A stretch of DNA of 64,000 nt from Cristatella mucedo (taxonomy: Eukaryota > Bryozoa > Phylactolaemata > Cristatellidae): NCBI GenBank assembly GCA_009760855.2, contig WPIO01000009.1:5834001-5898000 (forward strand). Reading direction: 5' to 3'. Below the pieces are notes generated by a model. The model did no database searches. It was given only the letters and a program-made list of their open reading frames with translations, and had not been told where the DNA came from. Of the stretch, positions 20,292-35,200 are shown piece after piece. How positions within the stretch are numbered: position 1 is the stretch's first letter; each line of letters begins with the position of its first letter. The position numbers and the translations under genes were made by a program.

Positions 20292-23200
20292 CTGCTTGAA
20301 CTTCGCCTACAAGGTGGCGTCGAGTTCTGCGCGATATGCTTGATGGCCAGCAGCTGCGCACGAGGCAAACGTTATTAGCAACTGTACGCTATTAGCAGCT
20401 GCACCCATGTGACAGCAGAGCTCTGACATCAGCTCTGACCGCACAGCTCTGGCGCCAGCTACTCGGGAAGCCAAGCGCACGAGCCTCCAAGCACGAGAAC
20501 GATGCAAGGCCACAATCAAATGAACTGAGAAAGCCAAGAGCCAAAAACTAAGATCCTAAAAGCCCTGGTTTAGCCTGCACTAGCCACAGCTCAGACAGTG
20601 GGGATGAATTGGCCCAAGCCTCTATTAGGCTGCATTCACAAGAACTCGGAAGTCGATTTGGCATTTTACATAGTAAGTTTTTTGGACGCTCGCTGTCCTG
20701 TAAGCTGTAAGTGCAACAGGATTATATCAACACGGATTTTAAACTTTGGCCGAGAAGCTCACATTCTATTCCTGTGCTCAAAGACCGTTGACAACAGAAG
20801 CTGCAGAAGCTGCTCTGCGGGACTGTGGGACTCACTTCCACAACTCTTATGGAACGACGTCTACTCTCATGCTGCCGACTGTGGCTCATCCTTTCCAGCA
20901 GTCTAGAGCTGCTAATTCACTGCTACTCACGTCCTCGAATGCTCTCCCGACTCAACTATGCTTCTCTCTTTCTCTCTGTTGCAGGAGACGAAGGAGCCTG
21001 GCGGCTACTGACTGCTACTGCTTGACGATAGCCGCTTAGGCTTTCGGTGAGCTATAGAAAACTCTCCAGCGTAACTCTCTACTTGATCTTTGGGGCTTTT
21101 TGTGGAGTTACAGACGGAGATACATTAAATTAAATTACATTGCAGACACGTCAGACATTAAAAGGTCGTGGGGGTGTCAACCCACAACATGAGCCAAAAA
21201 GAACCCTTCTGCTCCTTTCAAAGGCTGGACAGGTCACACGGAGCTACGTCTTCCTCACAAACTGCTATGTTCCACTCTATGTAATGACACCTATCTCCGT
21301 CTGTAACTCCACAAAGTCATAAAGACCATGTGAGTGTTACGCAGGAGAGTTTTGTATAGCGCACTCACAGCGTAAGCAGCTTTCGGTACGCATTCGTTAC
21401 CCAACAGACTTCGTCTGACGCAACAAAGAGAAAGTGGGAAGCATATCAGAGTCAGGAGAGCAGTTGAGGTAGTGAGTACCATGGAAGTAGCAGCTCAGGA
21501 CCGCTGAAAAGGATGAGCCATAGTCGGTAGTAGGGGAGTAGTTGTCGTTGCGTAAGAACTGTGGAAGCGAGTTCCACAGTCTAGGACCTGCAGAGCTCAA
21601 GCTTCTGTAGCCAACTGTCTTTAAGCAGAGGAATGGAACAGCTAATTTATTGTCCACACAGGACCTCAGAGCGCGAACAGGCTGAAACTGATGCAGCAGT
21701 TCAGCTAGGTACGAAGGAGCCAAGCCATGGCGGGCTTGTGGGTCAGCGTAAGAACTTGGCTCTGCATCCGTTGCTCAACCGGCAACCATCCTAGCTCTTT
21801 CAGCAAAGGAGACACATGCTCAAACCGCTGGGACTTGAAGACTAGCTTTGCAACCATATTCATAGTCAGCTGTAGTGGCATAATAGCTTTCTTTGGCAGC
21901 CCAGCAAAAAGAAAATTACAAAAATCAAGCCGAGACAGAACTAAGGAGCTAGTTAAATTTTTTACAAGCAACTGTGGGAGACAGCTCCTAATCTTGGATA
22001 GGGATCGAATGTGATGGCTAGCTGTAGAGGCTGTCTTCTGAATGAAGCTTTTAAAACTTAGGAAGCTGTGGAAAACGACACCTAAATTTCGAGCACGTGG
22101 CGATGGTCGCACAGCAGCATCACATATTAGAAGAGCAAAGCCTTTTAATCCAGCCACATGCTTAGGGTGTCCTATGAGCAGCAGGTCGGTTTAATCATCA
22201 TTTAATTTCAGGAAGTTTTCCAACATCCAACATCGAATATCGGCAAGGCAAGCATTCAGTTTCTCAGTTGCTGCAGCAGATTCCGACGGTTTGAATGACA
22301 AATACAACTGAGTGTCGTCAGCATAAAAGTGATATCCTATTCCATGTGCCTTAATCACTTTTCCCAGAGGTTGTGTATAAATGGTGAACAGCAAGGGACC
22401 AAGCACAGACCCTTAAGGGACTTCACAGGTGACCTTTCTCGTGGGTGAGACCTGACCCCCACACGACACGAATTGAACACGATCAGACAAGTATGATTCA
22501 AACCGTGCCAGTGCTTCATCTGCCAGACCGATCGTTGTTCTCAATCGTTCAAGCAGAAGATCGTGATCAACGGTGTCGAAGGCAGCAGACAGATCTAGCA
22601 GAGCTAGGGCAGTGACATTCCCGTTGTCGTTGCCACGTAGAATGTCATTGTTAACACGGAGGAGAGCAGTTTCAGTGGAGTGCTGCCTCTTGAACCCTGA
22701 TTGAAATGTTTCTGACATTTCATTATTTTCAATATGTTCAACCAGCTGCTTAGCAACAATTTTTCAAGAATCTTTGACGAGAAAGGAAGAGGGGAAACTG
22801 GGTGATAGCTTGCTAGGACCTCTGCTTCTCGTCCAGGCTTTTTAAGTATGGGTCAAACGATTGCCGATTTGAAGGACTTGGGGACGACTCCCTTTCCCAA
22901 AGAAGCATTAAAAATCTTGGTTATGGCAGGGCTAAGTTGGTCAGCTAGTGAAGACCACAGAGATAAAGGTATATGGTCTTCAGGAGACGAACCCTTTTTG
23001 CTAAACCTTCTTAAGGTAGCCACATCGCATGCAGAAACCTCGGAGAACCTATTAAGGTAGGTCACAGGTTGTGGAACTTCGATTGCTTTAGTTGGAGGGG
23101 GCTTTATGGAGGCACGAATCTGCATAGTTTTTTCAGTAAAGAAGGCTGAAAACTTTTCGGCTGAGCTCTTAATATCTGCAGAGTCAGACCTCTCAGTATG

Positions 23201-26200
23201 GGCTAGTAAATGGTTTGCTGTCTAATAAATCTGTTTAGGGTCCGACTGGCAGGAATTCAGCTTTCGCATGAAAAAAGAAGCCCTAGTTTTTTTAAGCTTT
23301 CGGATGTAAACTCGAAGGAAGTCTTTGAAATTGACTAGATCTGCATCAGACCCCGATTTCTTGAAACGACGTTCAAGCCTGCACTTAACCCGGCGCATCT
23401 TTAGGAGTTTTTTCGTAAATTGAAAGGAATCTCCACGAATTTGAACACGGATAGAATGAATGGGAGCATGCTTGTCAAGAGCACTCCTGAGTGTCATGTT
23501 TATCGCATCAGTGAGGGTATCGAGGCTGCCGGTCGAGTTTGAATGCAGATCAAGAAGACCTGGATCACAAACAGATTTGAAAAACTTGTCCATGTCAATG
23601 CTTTGTAAGTTACGTCGTTTGACAAGTTCGACGTTACCCTGTACGTACAAGGGAGCAGGAACAATGAAGCCGAACAATGGTCTGAGAGGGTCACACCACA
23701 AGGTCAGTGGGGAGGACATCCTTAGTGATCACGAGATCTATATCGTGGTCACCGACGTGGGTGGTATGATCAACCTGTTGGACCAAACCAAAATTCTCCA
23801 GACAGTCAAGAAATGAGCGGACCTGGCTGTTGCTAGGGTTGTCAACGTGAATATTGAAGTCTCCTACAATCAGTAACGGCCCATCAAACACAAATATTTT
23901 AGCGAGGAACTCTGAAAACTCTCCTATAAACAAGTTTGGACAGCCAGAAGGAGGCCGGTATATCACAACAGTGAGAGGCATTGTCTTTAATGAAGACCTG
24001 ATTGCAACCGATTCAAACGATGGCCCATTCGAGAAACTGCATATCTTATAGCCAAACGATTCGCGAACAACAATTGCAACCCAGCCACCAACCTTGTCAG
24101 AACGCACGGACTGATAGAATGAGAACCCGGGTGGGGTGGTCTCAGAAATACAGCTACTGGAACAAGGCGTCATCCAAGTTTCGGTAAGCAGAAATGCATC
24201 TAGCTTCTCCTGGACCACCTGATCGTGGATAAGTAACCCCTTAGTTTTTAGCGAGGGGAAATTTAGAAGGCGGAATTTAAGAGGCTGTCCAACAACTGGG
24301 CGACGGTGAAGAAGTGGCTTGTATTCACGTCGGCATGTATCCGGCCCGGCGGACGCTGGCCCTTCGAATTTGAATTGGACCTTGGTAACGGCCGTCGGAC
24401 GACGTTTCATAGCGTGCTGGGCTACGGCAGGTGGGCTACTACCGCAACAAGTACTATTCAGTGCTTTAAACTTACGGGTCATAGGTTTGATAGCCGAGCG
24501 GTTGATAGAGCAAACGCAGGATGCACGAAGGTTCTCATTGACCCGCCAGAGAAGGCCCGCCGGTAGGTCTCGACTGAAGGCGACATCGCACCTTATGCTA
24601 AGCAGGTCCTGTTTTGGGTAGCATATCCGAGGACAGCTCATAAATAGTCACAGCGAAGATAGCAGGGGAATACCCGAAGGTATCACAGAGAAATCAGGTA
24701 AAGGTCCACACCACGCTAGGAGTCGCCAGAGGCTGCTCTTTAGGGTGGGGAGGAATGGTCAGTTAAAGTCTAGCTATGTCTATGTCTCTGGCTATGTCTA
24801 TGTCTCTAGCTATGTCTATGTCTCTAGCTATGTCTATGTCTCTAGCTATGTCTATGTCTATGTCTCACTCTAGCTAAGTCACAATCAGTCTACAATGGAC
24901 TGCAACAGCCGTTCTAAGCCTCAGCTCAATCATTATCGGCTGCATCGTTCTGCATCATAACTGTTACAAAACCTATCTCTTGCTCACGCTCTGCAGAAAG
25001 ATTTTGCCTTAAGCCAGGAACGATCCGAAGCTTCCGGATTTCCAGGTCCGTGCTCAACCAATTGAACTATGGAGATTCCGTTCTCCTGCTCACAACACAG
25101 GGTTTAAAGCCTTGGATTTAACCGACCATTTAATTCTCCAGTAGAATTCCAGTGTACTTCCTGAACCCACCGATGTGTTTTAATTACAAGCTGGGTGCCG
25201 AACTACCGCCATTAAGTCTGCTGTCGAAGGCGGCGAGAGAGCACGTCCATCTACAAATAGTCACTAACATGGATTATAACCGTCGTTCTGACGTCTTCCA
25301 ACGAGTGTGAGCCTTGCAGTCTGACTACAATTCATAGCAAATCAGTTCAAGATGACAGTCGGCTCACTTTCTACAGGTTCTCACTTTCTACGAATGGGAT
25401 TGTGCCCATTGGTGCACCCTTGCAGTGCAACATCGTCTGTAATAACAACAATAATAATAATAACAATGATACTTTGCATAGCACCCTCAGGGAACTTAAT
25501 CTCTTTCTAGGCACTTTACAATTGCTGCAAAGAAAGCGCTGATCGATCGGTAAGCCGAGGCAGCAAGCGGAGAAGCAGGCGAAGAATGAGGTGCACAAAA
25601 AAATCGATGCTAAAGCGTATACTCTTGTAGCAGGGTAGCTGGTAGCGCACGACACCTTTGACCAGCCGGCGGCACAGTTTCACAGCTCAGCTGGTGGGGG
25701 CATGAGCCAGTCTGTAAAGCTAACTTACTAGTTATGAGCAAATCTGGTGATCTAGGCTTGTGTGTCGTGAGCGGCGCAGTTGCCACATCACACCACTTCT
25801 CGCCGACCTGCACTGGCTACCAGTCAAGCAACGGATTGACTTCAAGGTTTTGTCGCTCACTTTTAGGTCCCTTCATACTTTGGCTCCAGCCTACCTATCA
25901 GATCTACTCCCTCACCAGGCTAAGCATCGCACCACCCACTTTTCAGAATCTGTTTACCTATACCTCGTACAAACCTCAAATCATTTGAAGACCGTGCATT
26001 TAGTTCGTATGCTCCCAAAGCCTGGAACTCACTTCCAACTTGCATCACTTCATCCCCTGACTTGACCACATTAAAAAAGAACTTAAATTCATGTTGTTTA
26101 TCATGCATGATATCACTCACCATTCGACCGTGTTTCCTTTGCAGCAAATGTAAAGCGCCTAGAAAGAGACTGAGTTCTCTGGGTGCACTTTATCAAGTGC

Positions 26201-29200
26201 ATTATTATTATTATTATTATCTTAAAACTTGAAAAACGCAACCCCAGAAATGGGCTCGGCCAGCATATCTCCTGTAGCATCTGAATGCAATCTGAGTCTC
26301 CTGTTCCAAAGTTACCTTTCACCTCATACGATCATTTCAGCTCGAGAGTCAAGTCTGCCCACTGTTAGCTATATAACAGCAAAAACTTGGGCCTGCTTAG
26401 ACAAGAATACAACAGCCAAGCTTGTTTACACATTTTTAACACCCATCTTGGCTTATGTAACTCGCTACTAGCAGGTCTTCCGGCCTGTGCACTAAGGGGG
26501 TTGCAGCAGGTGCAAAACTCTGTAGAACGACTTATCTATCATGAGCCCGGGAGTTGCCACATTGCACCAGTTCTCTTCGACCTGCAAAGGCTCCATATAA
26601 AGAAATGTATTGACTGCAAGGTTGTATCACTAACCTTAGGTCTCTTCATTCCCTCTCTCCAACCTATCTATCTGAACAACTCCCAATAAGGCTAGGCATA
26701 CTAACAGTTGCTTTTCTGAATCAAGTGGTTTGGCTGTGCCTCTATCACGCCTTAAATACTTTGGAGACCGTGCCTTTAGTTTGCACTCTTCCACCACCTG
26801 GAACTCATTCGCGACTGGCATAACGAAATCCCACTGACTTGGGCGACATTTAAAACAAGAAGCTACAGCCCCTACCTGTTCTTCAAATCGTTTACTGTGA
26901 GTCCGTGCGAGTTTTCCTTTGTATGCTTATGGGTGCTAAGACTGAGCATGTTATAAGTAACCCATTGACCAAGCTGCCTTCAGCACATGTCGAGAGCCTA
27001 GAGAGAGAGAGAGAGAGAGAGAGAGATTCAGCTCTTACAGGGGGGATATATCATTGTCCTGCTATTGATATTATTATTTACTGTTATTATGATTGTCATC
27101 CGTACCACCTAAGATGCAGGCCAACGTTATGAGCAGACACAGCCACCGGGCAGCCGAGGGTTGGTACCACTGGAGTTATCACAATCTTCATCGCAAGATT
27201 TTCAGTAAAGGAATCAGTCCCGTGATCTATGCTTTTCATTACAAATATACACCCAGCTCGACCTTTGCAACCGGTTATGCGGCCATTCTGCATAGAATTG
27301 GCACCATTCATCACAACCCAAGCACTTAAGTTGTCCGCCCTTACACTCAAGCAGCAGTAGCAGTAAACATGTATGCAGCCGTCAAACCGGTGGGCATTCG
27401 TCGGCGGAGCGTGGGTACACAGTGCGCAGATACTGTCGTCTGCTGCCGCCTCCCTGGCCAGCTCCGAGGATGCTCCGAGTCCGCCACTGCTCAGTGATCC
27501 GATGGCAGGCCGCGACAGCACCGCTCGCCAGAGACGCTTCAGGTTGATCACAGGGAGAAGGAACATCAGCATTTCCTGAAAAAGAAAAGAGCAAATCAGC
27601 TCCGTGAGCAGCAGCAGCACCCTGCCGAGGCACGCCGAAGGCAAGGTGCCAGAGACAAGCGGCGATCGAACGCCCATGCGTGGCTGCATCTCCCCATCGG
27701 ACTCAGTGGGGGCTGAAATTCGTGACACAGCCAGAGCAAACAGATGGTGCACGAAGAAGGTCTGTCCAATGCCCAAGACAGCATGCGGAGCGGCTGACGG
27801 AGTTGCACGGTAGGAGCCATCGGCAATCTCACAGTCAAAGATGGCAGCAAAAGAGCCAGAGCATTTTGTCTAGCTACCTGAGAGAAACGATCTCTGTCCA
27901 GGTGCTTTACAACTAGCTTATACAGAAGACCTAACCAAGAGTTAATGACAAGCAAGGTAACATGTTAATTAATAACAAAAACAATAATGATAAATATTAT
28001 TATAGATTTGTATTGTGCCTTCAGGGAACCAAATCGCTTTCTAGGCACTAAACCAATTCTACAAAAGAAGCATGGCAATTGGTTAGTGACAACGCTCACA
28101 GTTGCTAAATTCATTACCATACAAAAAACAATTCACACGGATGGAGAAATTCTGTGAGAACAGGTGCATTTTGAGTTTCTTTTTAAATTTCGTAAGGTCA
28201 AGAGGTGTCGCAAAGTAGCGTCAGACAGGAGTGAGTTCCAGGCTTTGGGAGCATACGAACTATAGGCACGTCTCCAAAAGATTTCAGGTCGCTCAGAGGT
28301 GCAGCTAAACGACTTGAGTCAGAAGACCAGTTGGTACGAAGCCTAGCCTGATTGGAAAGTAGTTCTGATAGGTAGTGCAGAAGAAAGGGAATGATAATTA
28401 AGTGATACAGCCTTGAAGTCAATGCATTTCTTGATATGGAGCCTTTGCAGGCCGATGAGAAATGGTGCAATGTGGCAACTGCAGCGCTCTTAGATATGAG
28501 CGCAAAAGCACACAAGTATCGTCGTTGCTTAAAGAATTACCAGAGCGAGTTCCACCTTGTCAACGAACAGCAGAGCAAAAGCATCGGCCATCAAAAATCT
28601 TAGACGATAAAAAGCTGTAGCTAATTTATTGTCTAGCTGGCGCTAGAAGCAGCCTTGTCAGGCGATCATCAACACTGTAGTCAGTGGGGGCAGCCAGCAG
28701 CGCAGATAAAGACAGGGCACATCCAACTGAGTGCCCCAAGTCACTATTTCAAATGGTGCATTAAGGGCTTACTTCGAGTAGCGTGGTTCTATCGTCATTC
28801 GGTTTAAGAAACTTGTCTGACTAACAAGTGCTGGCTCGCGGTTTTCGCATTTTCGACTGCACTGCCGACCTCCTGGAAAAACGCTCGTTTCAATAGCAGA
28901 ATAAGTTCGGGGGAGGGGGCCTTCTCGAGCCTGGCGACCTGACATCCTGGATTGAGCACTAAGCAAGCTGGCCGGGCAGCCGTCTGGTCACATTGGCTGC
29001 TGTAGGGCACTGGCAGTGACAGCTGGCCGAAGATTGTTGGCGGCCAAGCTACAACCGTGTATCTGCTGCTGCATGTGCGCACCACGCGGCGCCTACGCCA
29101 GGAATGGCTGGGCAAGGCTAGGAAGCTGGTCAAAGCCCTGAGATACGGCTCATCGTGACGCCTTTGTATATCTCATTCCTATGAGCCATATTCTCTCACA

Positions 29201-32200
29201 GTGGAGGAGTGGGGGGGGGGTTCACCAATCACTGGATTTTTTTTACCAACTTTAAAACATGATGCTTCATTTTACAGGGTACAGTGACAGGCCCGAAAGG
29301 CCCGTTGGGTTGAGCTAGCTGCTTTACAAAACCAGTTCCCTGATTATTTGCAGAGGCATTTCAATGGCCTTGCACAAAAGGCTGTTTGAACAAAAAGATA
29401 CCAAACGGCATAAGTCCCCGTCAGCATTCCAAATCAGTAGACAAATGCATGCGCAGGCGATAGAGCAACTGATGGACATTTGTGTTTTTCGAAATCGATT
29501 TCTTGTTCTTGCACTCACCCCAAATCCATTCCACAGTATTTCACGGACAGTGAAATCAAAGCTTATCTGTAAACAAAGGCACCGCAGGATTAGGCAATAA
29601 GATAAAGCAGTGCCCAGGTAACTTGCAACAATGGCCGGCAGGCAAACACTACACCAAACAAGAGTGGCTAAAATATCATGGGGAAATATCCATAGCAAAA
29701 GCAGGGACAGCCACAGAAGTGGACGATCACCAAGGCAGATCATACCGTGAGGTATCATTACAGGAACAATATCAACTGATAGCTAGGCATCCAAAAAAGG
29801 TTTTTGTAGACCAGTCAGGATTAATAGGATGCAACTTTACTTATATGGCCAAAGTGGGCACTGCACGGCACAGTGAAACAAGACTGTTTGGCTCCAAACC
29901 ACACTGCATCAGTTGCAAGACTATGTTCAACGCATTTAAAGATGTTCACATTTACTGCCCAATACAATGTGAATACTAAAAGAGTGGGAAACTAAGCTCA
30001 ACTGGCTAGTCCAGCCAGTGATACAAAGTTGCCACATATTTGCACTGAGGCACTGGAGCTGCCTTCATAACTTATGCTCTATCCTACCAGCATACATTTA
30101 TCTACCATGGGGCATCGTGAGAGGGCTGGTAGACTGCAGCATCCTAGAGCTGAAAGCTGCCCAATATGATAAGCCGGTTCAGAAAAGGTCAAACGTTAAT
30201 TCCCTTAAATAAAAAGATATGCGCCCTTGACAGATTACTGGCTAAAACCTGGTGGCAGCATCACTCAACCTAGGCAAGCCACAAGCAGGCGCAACACTAG
30301 CATAAGAACCCATGAATAGCAAAGCACCTAGATCTGCAAGAGGATATACATGATAGTGTAAACCTCATAACACATAAGAAATTCTGTAAACGGTACAACG
30401 ATCATCACAAAACGTCAATGCTTCTTCAGACACATCCAAACACCACATGAGTAGATGGACAGATGCGCTGTGGTGAGTGACAGCTCCCTCCCAGCTGCAG
30501 CAAATCATCGTTGACAATGGGACAGCGGCACTTACGACTGACGTTGCCGCCCGGTTCGACAACGATGAGGATGCTCCAGAGAAGGGCCCGGATCATAAGA
30601 TCACTAAGCGACACAGGCATCGCGCATGGTGACTTTCGGACCCAGGGGTGAACGGCAGCCTCGGTCTTGCCGTTCGTCATTGCAGCTCTCTCGGGTCGTG
30701 GTACACGGGCAACGAGCGGTGCCTCGATGCACTTGGCATCAAGTCAGCCTACCGAAGGCTATTCTGGAAGCTGTGGCAGCACCGAGGTGCAGGTTCAGTT
30801 CTCCTAGGGAGGGGGGAATTGACCTAGTCGTCGTTCGGCACAGTAATGCTCAGCCCTCGGGGGATGCTACTTTTGCTTGCATAGTATTCTGACTCCTCAA
30901 TAAATTATATTTTTTCTAATACGGCAGAATTTCTCCTGACCCTTGTGCACAGCCCCATCACATTACAGCTGTCTAGAAAGAGATTTGGTTCTCTAAGGGT
31001 GCTATACAAATACTTTATGATTATTGTTATTATTATTATTAAGCTACGGCCCTTCACGGCTTACTGCCAGGTGACCAGCTCTGGCAAATATAGAATGTCT
31101 CAAAGCGGGCTAACAGCACTAAAATATACGTAGAGACCCTAGTAACAAGTGAGGTCTGTTAACCAAAGTCGTGCATTTAACATTAGGCAACGTCCACACG
31201 AGGGAGGGAGGCACCGGCTAGGACCATCTATGCTGGCAGAATTTTTGCTACCAACCAAGTGACTCTCACTGGCTGCCACGGCTACTAACCAGTAGCAGAA
31301 TTATTACTGCCAAAGATTATGACATTGGCGGTGCTTGATTCCAATAGTGTCCTGACTGCCAATAAACTCTGCTGACGCCGAGCATAATCGTGGGTCCACG
31401 GCACATCTGCAATTAGCATTGCGAATTGTGCTGCAGGCATGCAAAGTATCAGAGCACTACTTTTTAAATTAAAGGAGCTTGCAGTCTTCCTCGGAGGCAG
31501 TATTCACAGAAATGGCACAGTGAGGCTGGATTCGGATTCGGGGGGGGGGCATTTTAAAATAGCTCGGAGTTATTAGAGCTGTCAATAATTTTTCAGGCTC
31601 CCTTGCCACAAGTTCCAGGGGCGACTAGCCGCGTGACACTTTCGGTACTACTCACTTGTCGCAGCGCCTGTCTCTGCGGGTGAACGCTCTGCAATCGGAG
31701 CAGTCGCTCGATGACGTGGCAGTAGATACCCTCGTGTAGAAATACCAAGAAATTTATCAGGCAGGCGACAGACCACAGATGGTCTAGTTGTCTGACAAGC
31801 TGCACGAACTAAAAATGTAAGCAATTTGCTGTCAGCATGCTGTCAAGTCACTGGATGGCCATTGGGAACTAATGCAAACTTCAGCAAACTAATGGTAACT
31901 TAAAACAACATTAATATATTTGTAACTATATTATTACATCATGTGTAATACATTAACAATATTAATACAGACCTCGGAGAGCTAAATCTCTTTCTGGGAA
32001 CTTTGCTGTAAAGCAAGCATGTCAATATAGTTAGTGGTAACATGCACAGTGTCAGCAGGCATAAGCATACAGAGGGCAATTCATGGAAATGATTCTGATG
32101 TGAGGAAAATGTGTGTGTTTAGCTTTTTAGCATACCTCTAAACTTAAGAGCATGATAAGTACTGAGTATAATTAAAATGTAATGTAATGTATCTCTGTCT

Positions 32201-35200
32201 GTAACTACACGAAGCCACAAAGACTATGTAGGTGTTATGCAGGAGGGTTTGTATAGCGCACTCACAGCCTAAATGGCTATCGGTACGCATTCGGTAGCCA
32301 ACAAACTTCATCTCACGCAGCAAAGAGAAAGTGGGAAGCATAGCAGAGTCGGGAGAGCAGTTGAGGTAGTGAGTAGCATGGAAGTAGCAGCTCAGGACCG
32401 CTTGAAAGGATGAGCTATAGTCGGCAGCAGGAGAGTAGCTGTCGCTGCATAAGAATCATGGAATCGAGTTCCGCAGTCTAGGACCGGCAGAGCTAAGCCT
32501 TCTGTCGAAAGTTATGAAATACCTAAACTTGCATCAGGAAAAAAGCTAATCTGCACCCAGGAATGACTTTGATACCGGGTCCTAGCTTAGGGATAAGAGA
32601 CCAACTCTTCACGACCCAGGTTGTGGGTTCGAGTCCTGTAGTGGACAACCCTTTGTTGCCACTGCAGCAGTGGTGATAGCCGTTAAAGGCTCCTGTGCCT
32701 GATTAGCCTCGTCATGGCTCACTAGGTAAGGCGGTTGTTTTTCACGACCTCGGCCCCGAGGTGGTGGGTTCGAATCCAGTGGTGGGCGATCCTTTATCGC
32801 CACTGCAAACGGTGGTGATAGCCGTAAAGGCTCTTCTGTCACTATACAAATCTGCCTATTTTAAGCTTCATAACATTGCTAAAATTCGGGCTTATTTAGA
32901 TAAGGATACCACATCTAAGTTGGTCCATGCATTCGTGACATCCCATCTCGACTTCTGCAACTCACTGCTTACTGGCCTTCCAGCATGCGCAATCAGGCAC
33001 TTGCAGCTGGTGCAAAACTCTGCAGCTAGGCTTGTCTGTCGCGAGTGTCACAGTTGCCACATTACTCCACTTCTCGCAGACCTGCACTGGCTACCAATCA
33101 AGCAACGGATTGACTTCAAGGTTTTGTCACTCACTTTTAGGTCCCTTCATTCTATGGCTCCAGCCTATCTTTCAGATATACTACCCCATCAGGCCAAGCA
33201 TCGTACCACCCGCTTTTCGGAATCCAACAGTCTACAAATACCTTGTACAAACCTGAAATCCTTTGGAGACCGTGCATTTAGTTCGTATGCTCCCAAAGCC
33301 TGGAACTCCCTCCCGACCTGCGTCAGAACATCCCCTGACCACATTTAAAAGGAACTTAAAAACACACCTATTTAGGACAGCATTTAGTGGATCCCTGTGA
33401 TTCGTCTTTGGTGTGCTTATGCGTGCTGGCACTGTGCATGCTGCCACTAATCACATTTGCATGCTGACCCTGTGCATGTCACCCCTAACCATATTATTCA
33501 CTTTGTTTTTCAAGCATGATTTCACTTACCATTCAATTGCATATCCCTTTGTAGCAAATGTAAAGCGCCTAGAAAGAGATTAAGTACTTTGAGGGCACTT
33601 TATCAAGTGCATTATTATTATTGTTATTATTATAATTATACCAAAAGAAGCTGTTAAATCAGCTAGTATTTGTTTAGCCATTAAAGGCTCTTGTGATGCT
33701 ATACACATGAGGCTGTTTAATTAGGCTAACCTTCAGATGCCAGAGTTCAAACACACCGCAAACAAATCCTACAAATGCACATTTCGTTAAAAAAATAAAC
33801 TCAAACCAAATTTATTAACCGATGAGCTTGTCGTGTAATACTTCGAGAAGGCATCTACTGATCCTATGATTTATAAGTCCATAAGTAACTAGTCATGAGC
33901 TAGAATTATGTTATACTATCCATACAATGCATTCAACCACAAAATGCTGCACTGCAATTTCAAGGGTGGCAGCATAGTTACACGGTTGACTGAAAATAAT
34001 GCCTATGTAACGTCAAGTTGGAACTCGTGCACAAAAACACAGCATGCGGTCTTTATGCAATTGCACACATATTGCTCTAGCACGGCAAGACCATTCATTC
34101 CAAGCACGTCTGCAACCCCGGGTGATATGTACACAAATACGTATGCATGGAAAGAGGGAGACACAAGGGGGGCAGGTCTTAACCTTACGCACAGACATAA
34201 TGTCATCATCACTGCACTTTCAAGACCGCGAATCCCAGCTGCATAAGTGCTGCCTCTGACGGCACCATTCTGAAACCCATCATCACACATTATTACCTCT
34301 CACGTGAGAACAAACTGCAGTAATTTCCATCTGTACTCAGCAAAGCCTCGCACAAGTCCTTGCTGTTTTCCGCACTACCTCTGGGTCTCTGGGTTCGTTG
34401 GTCTGCTGGCCAATTAGCTCTTTCCTAAGCAACGGTCCTTTCCCATCCAGCAGTGTTCCCCCAACACGGCCTCTGCTTCACCGGGGCAAATTTCTATTTT
34501 GCTGCTACTTCCTGTTCATCCAGGCTTGAAAGCCCAAAATTGTGAGCCCATCAGACGGCTTAAGCTCAGTGTCACTTGATTTGAGTACACGTCAGGTTGC
34601 TGCACTCGACCGAGTTACCAGCCAGGCAGGAGTTAATGAGTGCAGTCGCCGGCATTGAAAAAAGTGCCGATAAATTTATGCATCTCACTGGTGTCACGTG
34701 GTGCTAAGTACTCCATCAAAACGTCGTAGAGCAATTGTCACGGTTATCAGCTTTATCTGCTCCTGAATTGGCAACGTTTTATTGCACGGTTTATCGAACA
34801 GCTGCAGCCTAACTAGTCCAGCCTGGGGGGGGGGGCGATGTGCTCTCCCTCAATATGTACTCAGGGCTGTGTGTCGGGCTGCCCTACGGGCAGTCCGACC
34901 GCATGCATCATGTACAGTCTGCGACTGTCTACATTACATGAGAGACTTGTAAGTGGCACGATTTTTTGAAATTTTCTCGGTCTTTTGAGAGTGCCACTCG
35001 GCAAGACTAGTAGGAAGCGCAGAGCGATTCACCTGTCAGACGGGGCCCGAGTCTATCTGTGTTCATTCTGGCACATTACGATTGGCCGGGCCAGAGCTTC
35101 GATAATACATACAGGTATACATATACAGTGTTGATCAACAATATTCACAAACCTTGGGGGACCTAGATATAATTTAAATTATTTCAACGTGCTATAGAAC

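Noticed and set aside
25008-25080. Functional tRNA gene on the minus strand
   Set aside because: The T-arm and acceptor stem do not pair; kept only as a tRNA-like pseudogene.
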